A stretch of 64,000 nucleotides of DNA from Streptomyces sp. TRM68367 (GTDB lineage: Bacteria > Actinomycetota > Actinomycetes > Streptomycetales > Streptomycetaceae): the NCBI RefSeq assembly GCF_014495685.1, contig NZ_JACTVI010000032.1, forward strand, positions 18,736 to 82,735, written 5' to 3'. How positions within the stretch are numbered: the stretch's first letter is position 1; the number at the start of each line of letters is the position of its first letter. Position numbers and translations under genes: made by a program. Below, piece after piece: positions 25,621-36,235 of this stretch. The notes under the pieces are model-generated. The model was not told the origin of the DNA. It searched no databases and saw only the letters and a program-made list of their open reading frames with translations.

Positions 25621-26118
25621 TCAACCGGGGATGTTGTCGAACGGGGCGGTCAGCTGGCGTAGCAGGCCAGCCAGTTCGCTGCGCTGGGCGCGGGACAGCT
25701 CCGCGAGGATCGCGCGCTCCTGGTCCAGCAGGCCGGCGAGGGCCTGGTCCGCGCGGTCGCGGCCCTCGTCCGTCAGCCGGACGAGGACGCCGCGGCGGTC
25801 GCTGGGGTCGGGCAGGCGCTCCACCAGGCCCTTCTTCGCCAGGCGGTCGATGCGGTTCGTCATCGTGCCCGAGGTGACCAGCGTCTGCGTCAGCAGCTGG
25901 CCGGGGGAGAGCTGGTAAGGCGTGCCCGCGCGCCGCAGCGCCGTCAGGACGTCGAACTCCCAGGGCTCCAGGCCGTGCTCGGAGAAGGCCAGCCGACGAG
26001 CGCGGTCCAGATGGCGGGCCAGCCTGCTGACCCGGCTGAGCACTTCGAGCGGTTCCACGTCGAGGTCCGGGCGCTCCCGGCGCCACGCTGCGACCAGCCG
26101 ATCGACCTCGTCCTCCAT
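25621..26118 (-). CDS. tamR: MarR-family regulator TamR
   Basis: The 165-residue protein is a winged-helix MarR dimer: EPWEFDVLTALRRAG, then the recognition region SGTMTNRIDRLAKKGLVERL and the wing LPDPSDRRGVLVRLTDEG. It is transcribed away from the trans-aconitate methyltransferase gene tam, with a palindrome between them. That arrangement matches S. coelicolor TamR, which I recall as a repressor of tam and itself that responds to citrate, isocitrate or trans-aconitate. The ATG at 26118 gives the family N-terminus; the frame upstream is chance. Confidence 0.88.
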   Translation of the reverse strand: MEDEVDRLVAAWRRERPDLDVEPLEVLSRVSRLARHLDRARRLAFSEHGLEPWEFDVLTALRRAGTPYQLSPGQLLTQTLVTSGTMTNRIDRLAKKGLVERLPDPSDRRGVLVRLTDEGRDRADQALAGLLDQERAILAELSRAQRSELAGLLRQLTAPFDNIPG

Positions 26119-26168
26119 GGCGATCAGTGTAGTGGTTGTGTCGATGTGAAGTCTCTTGACATTCACTC

Positions 26169-26182
26169 TCTTGACATCAAGA
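26169..26182. promoter_or_regulatory. TamR operator candidate
   Basis: TCTTGACATCAAGA is a perfect inverted repeat (arms TCTTGA/TCAAGA, spacer CA) in the middle of the divergent tamR-tam gap. A second TCTTGAC lies 17 bases to the left and could be a half-site. The sequence could overlap promoters in both directions. Confidence 0.75.
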
Positions 26183-26238
26183 AAAGCTCGCCGTGACGCT
26201 GGGTACCTGACGAACACGGTCACCCCACAGGAGACGCC

Positions 26239-27051
26239 ATGTCCGCCCCCACCTGGGACCCCGCCCAGTACCTGCGGCACGCCGGCCACCGCGCCCGCCC
26301 CTTCACCGACCTCCTCGCCCGCATCCCCGAGCTCCCCACGGAACCGCCCGCAGGGCCACCCCGCATCGCCGACCTGGGCTGCGGCCCCGGCAACGTCACC
26401 ACCCTGCTCGCCGCCCGCTGGCCCACCGCCCGCATCACCGGCTACGACAACTCGCCCGAGATGCTCGACAAGGCCCACGTCGACCACGAGGGCCCCACCC
26501 CCGGCGGCGGCCGCCTCGACTTCGCCCACGCGGACGCCCGCACCTGGGCGCCCGCGGAGCCGTACGACCTGATCGTCAGCAACGCCACCCTCCAGTGGGT
26601 GCCGGGGCACACGGAGCGGTTCACCGACTGGATCGCGGGCCTGAAACCCGGCGGTGTCCTCGCCTTCCAGGTCCCCGGCAACTTCGACGCCCCGAGCCAC
26701 CGCCTGATGCGCGCCCTCGCACGCCGGTACGGCCTCGCCGGCGCCCTGCGCCACGACGACGCCGTGCTCACCCCGCAGGCCTACCTGGCTCGTCTGACCG
26801 GCCTGGGCTGTACGGCAGACGTGTGGGAGACGACGTACATCCATCTCCTCACCGGCGAGGACCCGGTCCTGGACTGGGTGAAGGGAACCGGACTGCGCCC
26901 CGTCCTCACCGCCCTCGCCGACGACCCGGAGGCGAGGGAGGCGTTCCTCACCGAGTACCGGGCCGCCCTGCGCGAGGCCTATCCGGCCACCGCCCACGGC
27001 ACCCCCTTCCCGTTCCGCCGCGTCTTCGCCGTCGCCTACAAGGAGGCGTGA
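26239..27051 (+). CDS. tam: Trans-aconitate 2-methyltransferase
   Basis: Tam methylates trans-aconitate, the toxic isomer of a Krebs-cycle intermediate, using SAM. This spares aconitase from inhibition. The 270-residue protein begins TWDPAQYLRHAGHRARPFTD and has the SAM motif RIADLGCGPGNVTTLLA, then YDNSPEMLDKA and SNATLQWVPGH, all characteristic of Tam. It is divergent from tamR, which supports control by the same operator. Confidence 0.93.
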   Translation: MSAPTWDPAQYLRHAGHRARPFTDLLARIPELPTEPPAGPPRIADLGCGPGNVTTLLAARWPTARITGYDNSPEMLDKAHVDHEGPTPGGGRLDFAHADARTWAPAEPYDLIVSNATLQWVPGHTERFTDWIAGLKPGGVLAFQVPGNFDAPSHRLMRALARRYGLAGALRHDDAVLTPQAYLARLTGLGCTADVWETTYIHLLTGEDPVLDWVKGTGLRPVLTALADDPEAREAFLTEYRAALREAYPATAHGTPFPFRRVFAVAYKEA

Positions 27052-27117
27052 GCCGTGATCAACAGTTTGAGCGTCCGTGGCAGAGGTCACCCGCTGGGGT
27101 GACAGCGGGGGCCGACC

Positions 27118-27309
27118 ATGCCGGGAGTGAGTGACGTGGCCAAGGAACAGAAGGCCAGGGGGAAGAAGGAACAGATCAAGGGCAAGGCCAGGGAGGCCAT
27201 GGGCCGCACGGCCGGCGACAGGAGGACGACGGCCGGGGGCAAGGCCGAGCGCATGAAGGGTGCCGCGCGTCAGGCGAAGGAGAAGATGAAGGACACCTTC
27301 AAGCACTGA
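27118..27309 (+). CDS. CsbD-like stress protein
   Basis: A small, very basic, lysine- and glycine-rich protein (63 residues) with the repeated CsbD pattern QIKGKAREAMGRTAGDR ... ERMKGAARQAKEKMKD. CsbD proteins are general-stress proteins of unknown mechanism, in Streptomyces often under stress sigma factors. GTG starts at 27127 and 27136 are alternatives; the latter has GGGAG at good spacing and would start VAKEQKARGK. Confidence 0.8.
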   Translation: MPGVSDVAKEQKARGKKEQIKGKAREAMGRTAGDRRTTAGGKAERMKGAARQAKEKMKDTFKH

Positions 27310-27366
27310 GCCGAGCGCCTGCAAGCACTGTGCCGAGCATCGAGCGGGCCGGCGCGCAGGGACGCG

Positions 27367-28044
27367 TCAGCTCTTGCGGTGCCCAATCAACCGCGGCTTC
27401 GGCTCCAGCCCGTCCAGCCCGTGCCACGCCAGATTCACCAGATGCGCGGCCACCTCCGCCTTCTTCGGCTTGCGCACGTCCAGCCACCACTGGCCGGTCA
27501 GCGCGACCATCCCGACCAGCGCCTGCGCGTACAGCGGAGCCAGCTTGGGGTCGAAGCCGCGGGACTTGAACTCGCGGCCCAGGATGTCCTCCACCTGGGT
27601 GGCGATGTCCGAGATGAGCGAGGCGAAGGAGCCGGTCGACTGCGGGATGGGGGAGTCCCGGACGAGGATGCGGAAGCCGTCCGTGTACTCCTCGATGTAG
27701 TCCAGCAGCGCGAACGCCGCCTGTTCGCACAGCTCACGCGGGTGGCCGGCGGTCAGTGAGCTCGTCACCATGTCCAGCAGCCGCCGCATCTCCCGGTCCA
27801 CCACCACCGCGTACAGCCCCTCCTTGCCGCCGAAGTGCTCGTACACCACCGGCTTGGACACCCCGGCCTTGGCCGCGATCTCCTCCACCGACGTGCCCTC
27901 GAAACCCTTTGCCGCGAACAGGGTGCGACCGATCTCCAGCAGCTGCTGGCGGCGCTCGGCACCGGTCATCCGGGTGCGACGTGCGCGCCGCGGCTTCTCA
28001 TTGCTCGGGGTGCTGCTGGAGTCGGTCGCCACAGCGTCAATCAT
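27367..28044 (-). CDS. TetR-family regulator, probably of fatty-acid desaturation
   Basis: The 225-residue protein has an Arg/Lys-rich N-terminal tail followed by a TetR helix-turn-helix (FAAKGFEGTSVEEIAAKAGV, then SKPVVYEHFGGKEGLYAVVV). The rest is a ligand-binding domain probably sensing an acyl-CoA or lipid. Its ATG overlaps the stop of the upstream desaturase gene (ATGA), so both are one transcript. The double palindrome upstream of the desaturase is the obvious site for autoregulation. DesR/FasR-like function is inferred from the pairing. Confidence 0.88.
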   Translation of the reverse strand: MIDAVATDSSSTPSNEKPRRARRTRMTGAERRQQLLEIGRTLFAAKGFEGTSVEEIAAKAGVSKPVVYEHFGGKEGLYAVVVDREMRRLLDMVTSSLTAGHPRELCEQAAFALLDYIEEYTDGFRILVRDSPIPQSTGSFASLISDIATQVEDILGREFKSRGFDPKLAPLYAQALVGMVALTGQWWLDVRKPKKAEVAAHLVNLAWHGLDGLEPKPRLIGHRKS

Positions 28045-29045
28045 GCCGCCTTCGCGGGCTCCTCCCGGCGCCGAGAGCTGTCTTCGCCGGTGTTACGGCG
28101 TGAATCGATACGTGAGCGTGACGGCCAGCGCACGTCGTACGCCCAGCCGAGCTGCTCGAACCAGCGGATCAGCCGGGCGCTCGAATCGAGCTGCCCGCGC
28201 TCCACACCGTGCCGCGCGGAGGTCGGGTCGGCGTGATGCAGGTTGTGCCACGACTCGCCGCAGGACAGGATCGCCAGCCACCACACGTTGCCCGAGCGGT
28301 CCCGCGACTTGAACGGGCGCTTGCCGACCGCGTGGCAGATCGAGTTGATCGACCAGGTCACATGGTGCAGCAGCGCCACTCGAACGAGTGAGCCCCAGAA
28401 GAACGCGGTGAACGCACCCCACCACGACATGGTGACCAGGCCGCCGATCAGCGCGGGCAGCGCCAGCGACACCACGGTCCACAGCACGAACTGGCGGGAG
28501 ATCGTCCGGATCGTCCTGTCCTTGATCAGATCCGGCGCGTACTTGTCCTGCGGCGTCTGCTCCTCGTCGAACATCCAGCCGACATGGGCCCACCACAGGC
28601 CCTTGAGAAGGGCCGGAACCGTCTCCCCGAAACGCCATGGCGAGTGCGGGTCGCCCTCGGCGTCGGAGAACTTGTGGTGCTTGCGATGGTCCGCGACCCA
28701 GCGCACCAGCGGGCCCTCGACCGCCAGCGACCCCGCGATCGCCAGCGCGATCTTCAGCGGACGCTTGGCCTTGAACGACCCGTGGGTGAAGTGGCGGTGG
28801 AAACCGATCGTGATGCCGTGACAGCCCAGGAAGTAGAAGAAGACCAGCAGACCGAGGTCGAGCCAGCTCACTCCCCAGCCCCACGCCAGCGGCACCGCCG
28901 CCAGCAGCGCGAGGAACGGCACGATGATGAAGAGCAGCAGCGTGATCTGCTCGATCGAGCGCTTGTGCTCCCCGCCCAGCGTGGCGGACGGCGGAGGGCC
29001 GGTCGCCTGCGGGGCGTCGTCGATCACATCGGAGCTCGTGGTCAT
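28041..29045 (-). CDS. Membrane acyl-CoA/fatty-acid desaturase (delta-9 type)
   Basis: This di-iron membrane enzyme introduces a double bond into fatty acyl chains to keep membranes fluid. The 334-residue protein has the three histidine boxes in order: HGITIGFHRHFTH, DHRKHHKFSD and ESWHNLHHAD, with two hydrophobic hairpins between. The N-terminus (TSSDVIDDAPQATGPP) is cytosolic and disordered. It leads a two-gene operon with a TetR regulator and is divergent from ppc. Confidence 0.93.
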   Translation of the reverse strand: MTTSSDVIDDAPQATGPPPSATLGGEHKRSIEQITLLLFIIVPFLALLAAVPLAWGWGVSWLDLGLLVFFYFLGCHGITIGFHRHFTHGSFKAKRPLKIALAIAGSLAVEGPLVRWVADHRKHHKFSDAEGDPHSPWRFGETVPALLKGLWWAHVGWMFDEEQTPQDKYAPDLIKDRTIRTISRQFVLWTVVSLALPALIGGLVTMSWWGAFTAFFWGSLVRVALLHHVTWSINSICHAVGKRPFKSRDRSGNVWWLAILSCGESWHNLHHADPTSARHGVERGQLDSSARLIRWFEQLGWAYDVRWPSRSRIDSRRNTGEDSSRRREEPAKAA

Positions 29046-29111
29046 GGGCGTCCCCTGTGGGGTTCGTGGGTTGAGGGCGGTGCCGGGTCGTCGGAACCGT
29101 GCCCAACTTCC

Positions 29112-29138
29112 TACGGTTCCGTAACCTACGGCTTCGTA
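29112..29138. promoter_or_regulatory. Double palindromic operator upstream of the desaturase-TetR operon
   Basis: TACGGTTCCGTA (29112-29123) is a perfect palindrome, and TACGGCTTCGTA (29127-29138) is a near copy starting 15 bases later. Two closely spaced TetR-type sites in the promoter region ~67 bases before the desaturase start suggest cooperative binding of two dimers, as in DesT-like systems. Confidence 0.7.
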
Positions 29139-29338
29139 AGTATGGCAGCGCGGCGGCCGGCGGCAAGAGCCCGAGAGCCTGCGCGTTCCGCCCGACGCCT
29201 ATTCTGGGAGTCGGTCGGACAGCGCGGTCCGCTCAGATTTATTCCCGGATGTCCGGCTCGTATGCGGTTCCCACCGCCGCAGGCCGCCATCCGGGTGCCC
29301 CTCCCAGACGAGCTTCAACACTGCAAGGAGCCGCACCT

Positions 29339-32077
<2,739 letters not shown>

Positions 32078-32098
32078 CATCTCCGCTGTCGTACGACA

Positions 32099-32135
32099 GT
32101 GCCCCCGTGCTCCGGCATCGCGAGCACGGGGGCAC
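32099..32135. terminator. Bidirectional terminator between ppc and the LAETG protein gene
   Basis: GTGCCCCCGTGCT (32099-32111) and AGCACGGGGGCAC (32123-32135) form a perfect 13-base-pair stem with an 11-base loop between two converging genes. Confidence 0.85.
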
Positions 32136-32151
32136 CGTCATGTGCCGTACG

Positions 32152-32928
32152 TCAGCCGCGGGTGGCTCTCCGGCGCCGCACCACCAGATGACCGCCCGCC
32201 GCGAGCAGGGTGGCCGCGATGCCCAACAGCAGGCCCACCGGCGCGCCGTTGCCGGTCTCGGCCAGGTCGCCCTCGCCCGCGCCGCCGCCGGCCGGCGCGG
32301 ACGCGACCGCAGCGCCCCCGGCAGGGGCGGCCGGAGCCGAGTCGGACGGCGTGGAGATCTCCTCCGCGGAGCCGGGGGTGCCGGAGGCGGCCGCCTCCGG
32401 AGCGTGGGAGGGGATCGAGGACCCGGAGGACTCCGGGGAGGCCGGCGTGGCCGCCCCCGGGGCGCTCGGCGTCGTACCGCCGACCGCCGGGCACGTGTGC
32501 GACAGGTTGAACAGCTCCAGCTCACCCCCGCGCACCTCGGCCACCGCCGACGTCAGCTCCGCACCCGGCAGTGACGCCACGTACGCGTGCTTGTCCGACG
32601 GCGGACCGAAGTCCGTCACCAGCTGCTGCCCGCCCGGCTCGAACGTCACAGTCAGCTTCACGAAGTGCGAGGCGCGGCCCGGCAGTACGAAGTGCCAGCC
32701 GTCCTGCCCGTCCGGGATGCCGGGGCATCCCTTGCGCGGCTCCTGCGGGACACCTCCCTCGGCAGAGGTCGCGGTACGCGGCAGCTGCTGCCGCAACTGC
32801 ACGGTGTACGGGTCGTCACCGGTGGCGAAGGCCGGCGTCGCGGCACCCACGACAAGCAGCACCGAGGCGAGAGAACAAGCTGCCGGCAGCACGGCACGGG
32901 CAGGACGGCGGACGGGGGGAACGCGCAT
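32152..32928 (-). CDS. Secreted surface protein with an LAETG sorting signal
   Basis: The 258-residue protein has an N-terminal signal peptide (RAVLPAACSLASVLLVVGAA, cleavage near AFA-TG), an extracellular beta-type region (HFVKLTVTFEPGGQQL), and a Ser/Pro/Ala-rich stalk. A cell-wall sorting signal comes last: LAETG at about residue 222, a hydrophobic helix (APVGLLLGIAATLLAAGGHL) and an RRRR tail. LAxTG is the motif of class E sortases, which also anchor chaplins in Streptomyces. It should be linked to peptidoglycan. The binding partner or function of the outer domain is unknown. Confidence 0.82.
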   Translation of the reverse strand: MRVPPVRRPARAVLPAACSLASVLLVVGAATPAFATGDDPYTVQLRQQLPRTATSAEGGVPQEPRKGCPGIPDGQDGWHFVLPGRASHFVKLTVTFEPGGQQLVTDFGPPSDKHAYVASLPGAELTSAVAEVRGGELELFNLSHTCPAVGGTTPSAPGAATPASPESSGSSIPSHAPEAAASGTPGSAEEISTPSDSAPAAPAGGAAVASAPAGGGAGEGDLAETGNGAPVGLLLGIAATLLAAGGHLVVRRRRATRG

Positions 32929-33120
32929 GAAGACACCTCTGGCACAGGAAAAAGGCTGGCCGTGGAGGGTGGCGGCTCAGCATCCTGACACCGGCGAGAT
33001 CCCGTCAAGCCACGGCGCATCGCATCTGCCCCATGTGCCCCAGAAGGTCTCAATGATCCCTTGTAACGATCAGGGAACGCACAGGAGACCGACCGAACAC
33101 ACCGTCGATGCCAGGGCCGG

Positions 33121-33609
33121 TCACAGCACGGCCCACGCCGCCGTGACCACAGCAAACCCCATGCCGCCCATCACCCACGCCAGCCGCGTCCGCAGCAGAC
33201 CCCCCGCCACCACCACCGACGCCAGCAGCAGCGCACCACCCATCGGCACCCACGCGTACAGGATCCCGGCCGGACCGGAACGGACCACCTCCGCACTGCC
33301 CGGCTTCACCACCACCGTGTACGTCTGACCCTTCTCCACGGCAGCCGACCGCTCGATGACCACCCGCGCCCGCGCCCGCGACCCCTCGGACAACGGCGTG
33401 TACGGCCCCGTACAGGTCTCCGCACCACACCGCGTCACCTCGATCGTGCCGCGCTCACGCCCCTTGGTCAGCATCACGTACTGCGCCGTCCCCCACGACG
33501 CCCACACACCCGCGACGAGAATCAGCGCCGCGACCACACCCATCACCGCGAACCGCCCGAACCGCAGCGCGGCGAATGCGCCCTGAGAGGAGGAGACCGC
33601 AGAAGGCAT
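33121..33609 (-). CDS. Small membrane protein of unknown function
   Basis: The 162-residue product has a helix at about 20-40 (FAVMGVVAALILVAGVWASW), an extracytoplasmic stretch with a Cys pair (RCGAETCTGPY) and two C-terminal helices (GILYAWVPMGGALLLASVVV, WVMGGMGFAVVTAAWAVL). It resembles unnamed actinobacterial membrane proteins. It lies 55 bases upstream of the minus-strand neighbours and is probably expressed alone. Confidence 0.65.
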   Translation of the reverse strand: MPSAVSSSQGAFAALRFGRFAVMGVVAALILVAGVWASWGTAQYVMLTKGRERGTIEVTRCGAETCTGPYTPLSEGSRARARVVIERSAAVEKGQTYTVVVKPGSAEVVRSGPAGILYAWVPMGGALLLASVVVAGGLLRTRLAWVMGGMGFAVVTAAWAVL

Positions 33610-33663
33610 GGCGGCGATACTTGGCCATGCTCCCGCGGTCGGTCAACTCCAGCGGGGGACAAG

Positions 33664-34266
33664 TCAGGAGTTGTACGTGCTTTGCGCCCGCTCCAACCCC
33701 TCGATCACCAGACACTCCACCGCGTCCGCCGCCCGGTCCACGAAGTAGTCCAGCTCCTTGCGCTCCGCGGACGAGAAATCCTTCAGCACGTAGTCGGCCA
33801 CCTGCATCCGGCCCGGAGGCCGCCCGATCCCGAACCGCACCCGGTGATACTCCGAACCCATCGCCTTCGTGACCGACTTCAGCCCGTTGTGCCCGTTGTC
33901 CCCGCCGCCCAGCTTCAACCGCAGCGCCCCGTAGTCGATGTCCAACTCGTCGTGAATCGCGACGACGTTCGCCACCGGCACCTTGTAGAAGTCCCGCAGC
34001 GCGTTCACCGGACCGCCCGACAGATTCATGAACGACATCGGCTTCGCCAGCACCAACCGCCGGTTGGCCGGCCCCGGCGGCCCGATCCGCCCCTCAACCA
34101 CCTGCGCCTGCGCCCTGCTCGCCCGCTTGAACCTCCCCCCGATCCGCTCGGCCAGCAGATCGGCCACCATGAACCCGACGTTGTGCCGGTTCATGGCGTA
34201 CTCCGCCCCCGGATTGCCGAGGCCCACGATCAGCCACGGGGCATTGGCGTCGGTCGTCACGTCCAT
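33664..34266 (-). CDS. pth: Peptidyl-tRNA hydrolase
   Basis: Pth frees tRNA from peptidyl-tRNAs that fall off stalled ribosomes. The 200-residue protein has the family motifs VGLGNPGAEYAMNRHNVGF (with the catalytic His in RHN), KPMSFMNLSGGPV and HDELDIDYGALRLKLGGGDN-like segments. It follows rplY on the same strand, a common bacterial pairing. The hairpin between them suggests attenuation rather than a fully shared transcript. Confidence 0.95.
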   Translation of the reverse strand: MDVTTDANAPWLIVGLGNPGAEYAMNRHNVGFMVADLLAERIGGRFKRASRAQAQVVEGRIGPPGPANRRLVLAKPMSFMNLSGGPVNALRDFYKVPVANVVAIHDELDIDYGALRLKLGGGDNGHNGLKSVTKAMGSEYHRVRFGIGRPPGRMQVADYVLKDFSSAERKELDYFVDRAADAVECLVIEGLERAQSTYNS

Positions 34267-34280
34267 GTCTCCTTCATACG

Positions 34281-34317
34281 CGTCGGCCGCTGCCCCGCAC
34301 GGGAACAGCGGCCGACG
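34281..34317 (-). terminator. Hairpin between rplY and pth
   Basis: CGTCGGCCGCTG (34281-34292) and CAGCGGCCGACG (34306-34317) form a perfect 12-base-pair stem with a 13-base loop. No T-run is present, so partial termination or RNA processing is possible. Confidence 0.6.
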
Positions 34318-34341
34318 ACCGTCGAGAACGGCCGGCGAGGA

Positions 34342-34938
34342 TCAGGCCTCGGCGACCTCTTCGGCCTCGCCCTCGGCGCCCTCCGGCGCCTCCTCCGCCT
34401 GCGCGGACAGGACCTGCAGCACCACCGCGTCCTCGTCCACGTCCAGCGTCACACCGGACGGCAGGGTGATGTCCTTGGCCTGCACGGAGTCACCGGACGT
34501 CAGGCCATCGATCGAGACCGTCACGGACTCGGGGATGTGCGTCGCCTCGGCCAGCACCGGAAGCGCGTCCAGCACGTGCTCCAGCAGGTTGCCACCCGGC
34601 GCCAGCTCACCCTCGGTGTGCACCGGAATCTCGACGTTGACCTTCTCGCCGCTCTTCACGATCAGCAGGTCGACGTGGGTGAGGACGCCCTGGCGCAGGA
34701 CGTCGCGCTGCACGGCCTTCGGGATGCAGAGCTCGGTCTTGCCCTCGATGTCCAGCGAGATCAGCACGTTCGGCGTACGCAGCGCCATCAGCAGGTCGTG
34801 ACCCGGCAGCGTCAGGTGCAGCGGGTCCCCACCATGCCCGTACAGCACACCCGGAACCTTGCTGTCACGACGGATACGACGCGCCGCACCCTTGCCGAAC
34901 TCGCTGCGCGGCTCGGCGGAAATCTTCACCTCGGACAT
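34342..34938 (-). CDS. rplY: 50S ribosomal protein L25/general stress protein Ctc
   Basis: The 198-residue protein has an N-terminal L25 5S-rRNA-binding domain (KISAEPRSEFGKGAARRIRR, SKVPGVLYGHGG) and a C-terminal TL5/Ctc domain (GVTLDVDEDAVVLQVLSAQ), ending in an acidic Glu/Ala tail. The ATG at 34938 is preceded by GAGGAG at proper spacing and begins MSEVKISAEP; a GTG six bases upstream is less likely. It belongs to the glmU-prs-rplY-pth cluster. Confidence 0.94.
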   Translation of the reverse strand: MSEVKISAEPRSEFGKGAARRIRRDSKVPGVLYGHGGDPLHLTLPGHDLLMALRTPNVLISLDIEGKTELCIPKAVQRDVLRQGVLTHVDLLIVKSGEKVNVEIPVHTEGELAPGGNLLEHVLDALPVLAEATHIPESVTVSIDGLTSGDSVQAKDITLPSGVTLDVDEDAVVLQVLSAQAEEAPEGAEGEAEEVAEA

Positions 34939-35121
34939 GATCACTCCTCGAAGTCAGAAACGGACGTGGTCACCCGGCCACGAACGGCCTGCTACGAAGA
35001 GCGCGTCGATTACGGACCGCCGTACGAGCCTCCTGAAGAAGCGGTACGGCCTCCCTCGCCGAGCAACTGCAACAGTCTACTCGGAGCGGGAGGCCGCACC
35101 CAAAACGATCTCTCGTGACGC

Positions 35122-36102
35122 CTACTGCTCGTCGAACAGACTCGTCACCGAACCGTCCTCGAACACCTCACGCACCGCGCTCGCGATCGTCGGCGCGATC
35201 GACAGCACCGAGATCTTGTCCAGATCCCGGCTCAGCTCACCCGGCGTCGGCAACGTGTTCGTGAACACGAACTCACTCACCCGAGAGTTCTTCAACCGGT
35301 CCGCCGCCGGCCCCGACAGCACACCGTGCGTCGCGGTGACGATGACATCCTCGGCCCCGTGCGCGAACAACGCGTCCGCCGCCGCACAGATCGTCCCACC
35401 CGTGTCGATCATGTCGTCCACCAGCACACACACGCGGCCCTTGACCTCACCCACCACCTCGTGGACGGTCACCTGGTTCGCCACGTCCTTGTCCCGCCGC
35501 TTGTGCACGATCGCCAGCGGCGCACCAAGCCGGTCACACCAGCGGTCCGCCACCCGGACCCGGCCGGCGTCCGGCGAGACCACCGTAAGCTTCTCCTTGT
35601 CGACCTTCGTACCGACATAGTCCGCCAACAGCGGCAACGCGAACAGATGATCCACCGGGCCGTCGAAGAAGCCCTGAATCTGGTCCGTGTGCAGATCCAC
35701 CGTGAGGATCCGGTCCGCACCCGCCGACTTCATCATGTCCGCGATCAGACGCGCCGAAATAGGTTCACGCCCCCGGTGCTTCTTGTCCTGCCGCGCGTAA
35801 CCGTAGAACGGCACGATGACCGTGATGGAGCGAGCCGACGCACGCTTCAACGCGTCGATCATGATCAACTGCTCCATGATCCACTTGTTGATCGGAGCCG
35901 TGTGGCTCTGGATCAGGAAACAGTCCGCACCACGCGCCGACTCCTGATACCGCACATAGATCTCGCCGTTCGCGAAGTCGAAGGCCTTCGTCGGGACAAC
36001 CCCGACACCCAGCTCGTGGGCGACCTCCTCGGCAAGCTCGGGGTGGGCGCGGCCGGAGAAGAACATCAACTTCTTCTCGCCGGTCGTCTTGATCCCGGTC
36101 AC
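35122..36102 (-). CDS. prs: Ribose-phosphate pyrophosphokinase
   Basis: Prs makes PRPP from ribose-5-phosphate and ATP, the precursor of nucleotides, His and Trp. The 326-residue protein has the ATP-binding FSGRAHPELAEEV and RQDKKHRGREPISARL, the metal site TVDLHTDQIQGFF and the PRPP loop VLVDDMIDTGGTI. It lies downstream of glmU in the conserved order. Confidence 0.96.
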   Translation of the reverse strand: MTGIKTTGEKKLMFFSGRAHPELAEEVAHELGVGVVPTKAFDFANGEIYVRYQESARGADCFLIQSHTAPINKWIMEQLIMIDALKRASARSITVIVPFYGYARQDKKHRGREPISARLIADMMKSAGADRILTVDLHTDQIQGFFDGPVDHLFALPLLADYVGTKVDKEKLTVVSPDAGRVRVADRWCDRLGAPLAIVHKRRDKDVANQVTVHEVVGEVKGRVCVLVDDMIDTGGTICAAADALFAHGAEDVIVTATHGVLSGPAADRLKNSRVSEFVFTNTLPTPGELSRDLDKISVLSIAPTIASAVREVFEDGSVTSLFDEQ

Positions 36103-36235
36103 AGCACTTTCTCCTCAGAGGTTGCAGCTGGATGCGGACAGACCGTCACAGCTGGGTAGTCAACGGCCGTCTCAGCTGGTGGGGTGGGGATGTGCACTTA
36201 TCACGGTACGCCGACTTTGCCGCACCGGTCTCCGG

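Noticed and set aside
25621..27324. MarR protein with a 400-residue N-terminal extension
   Set aside because: The extension is antisense to tam; the true MarR protein starts at 26118.
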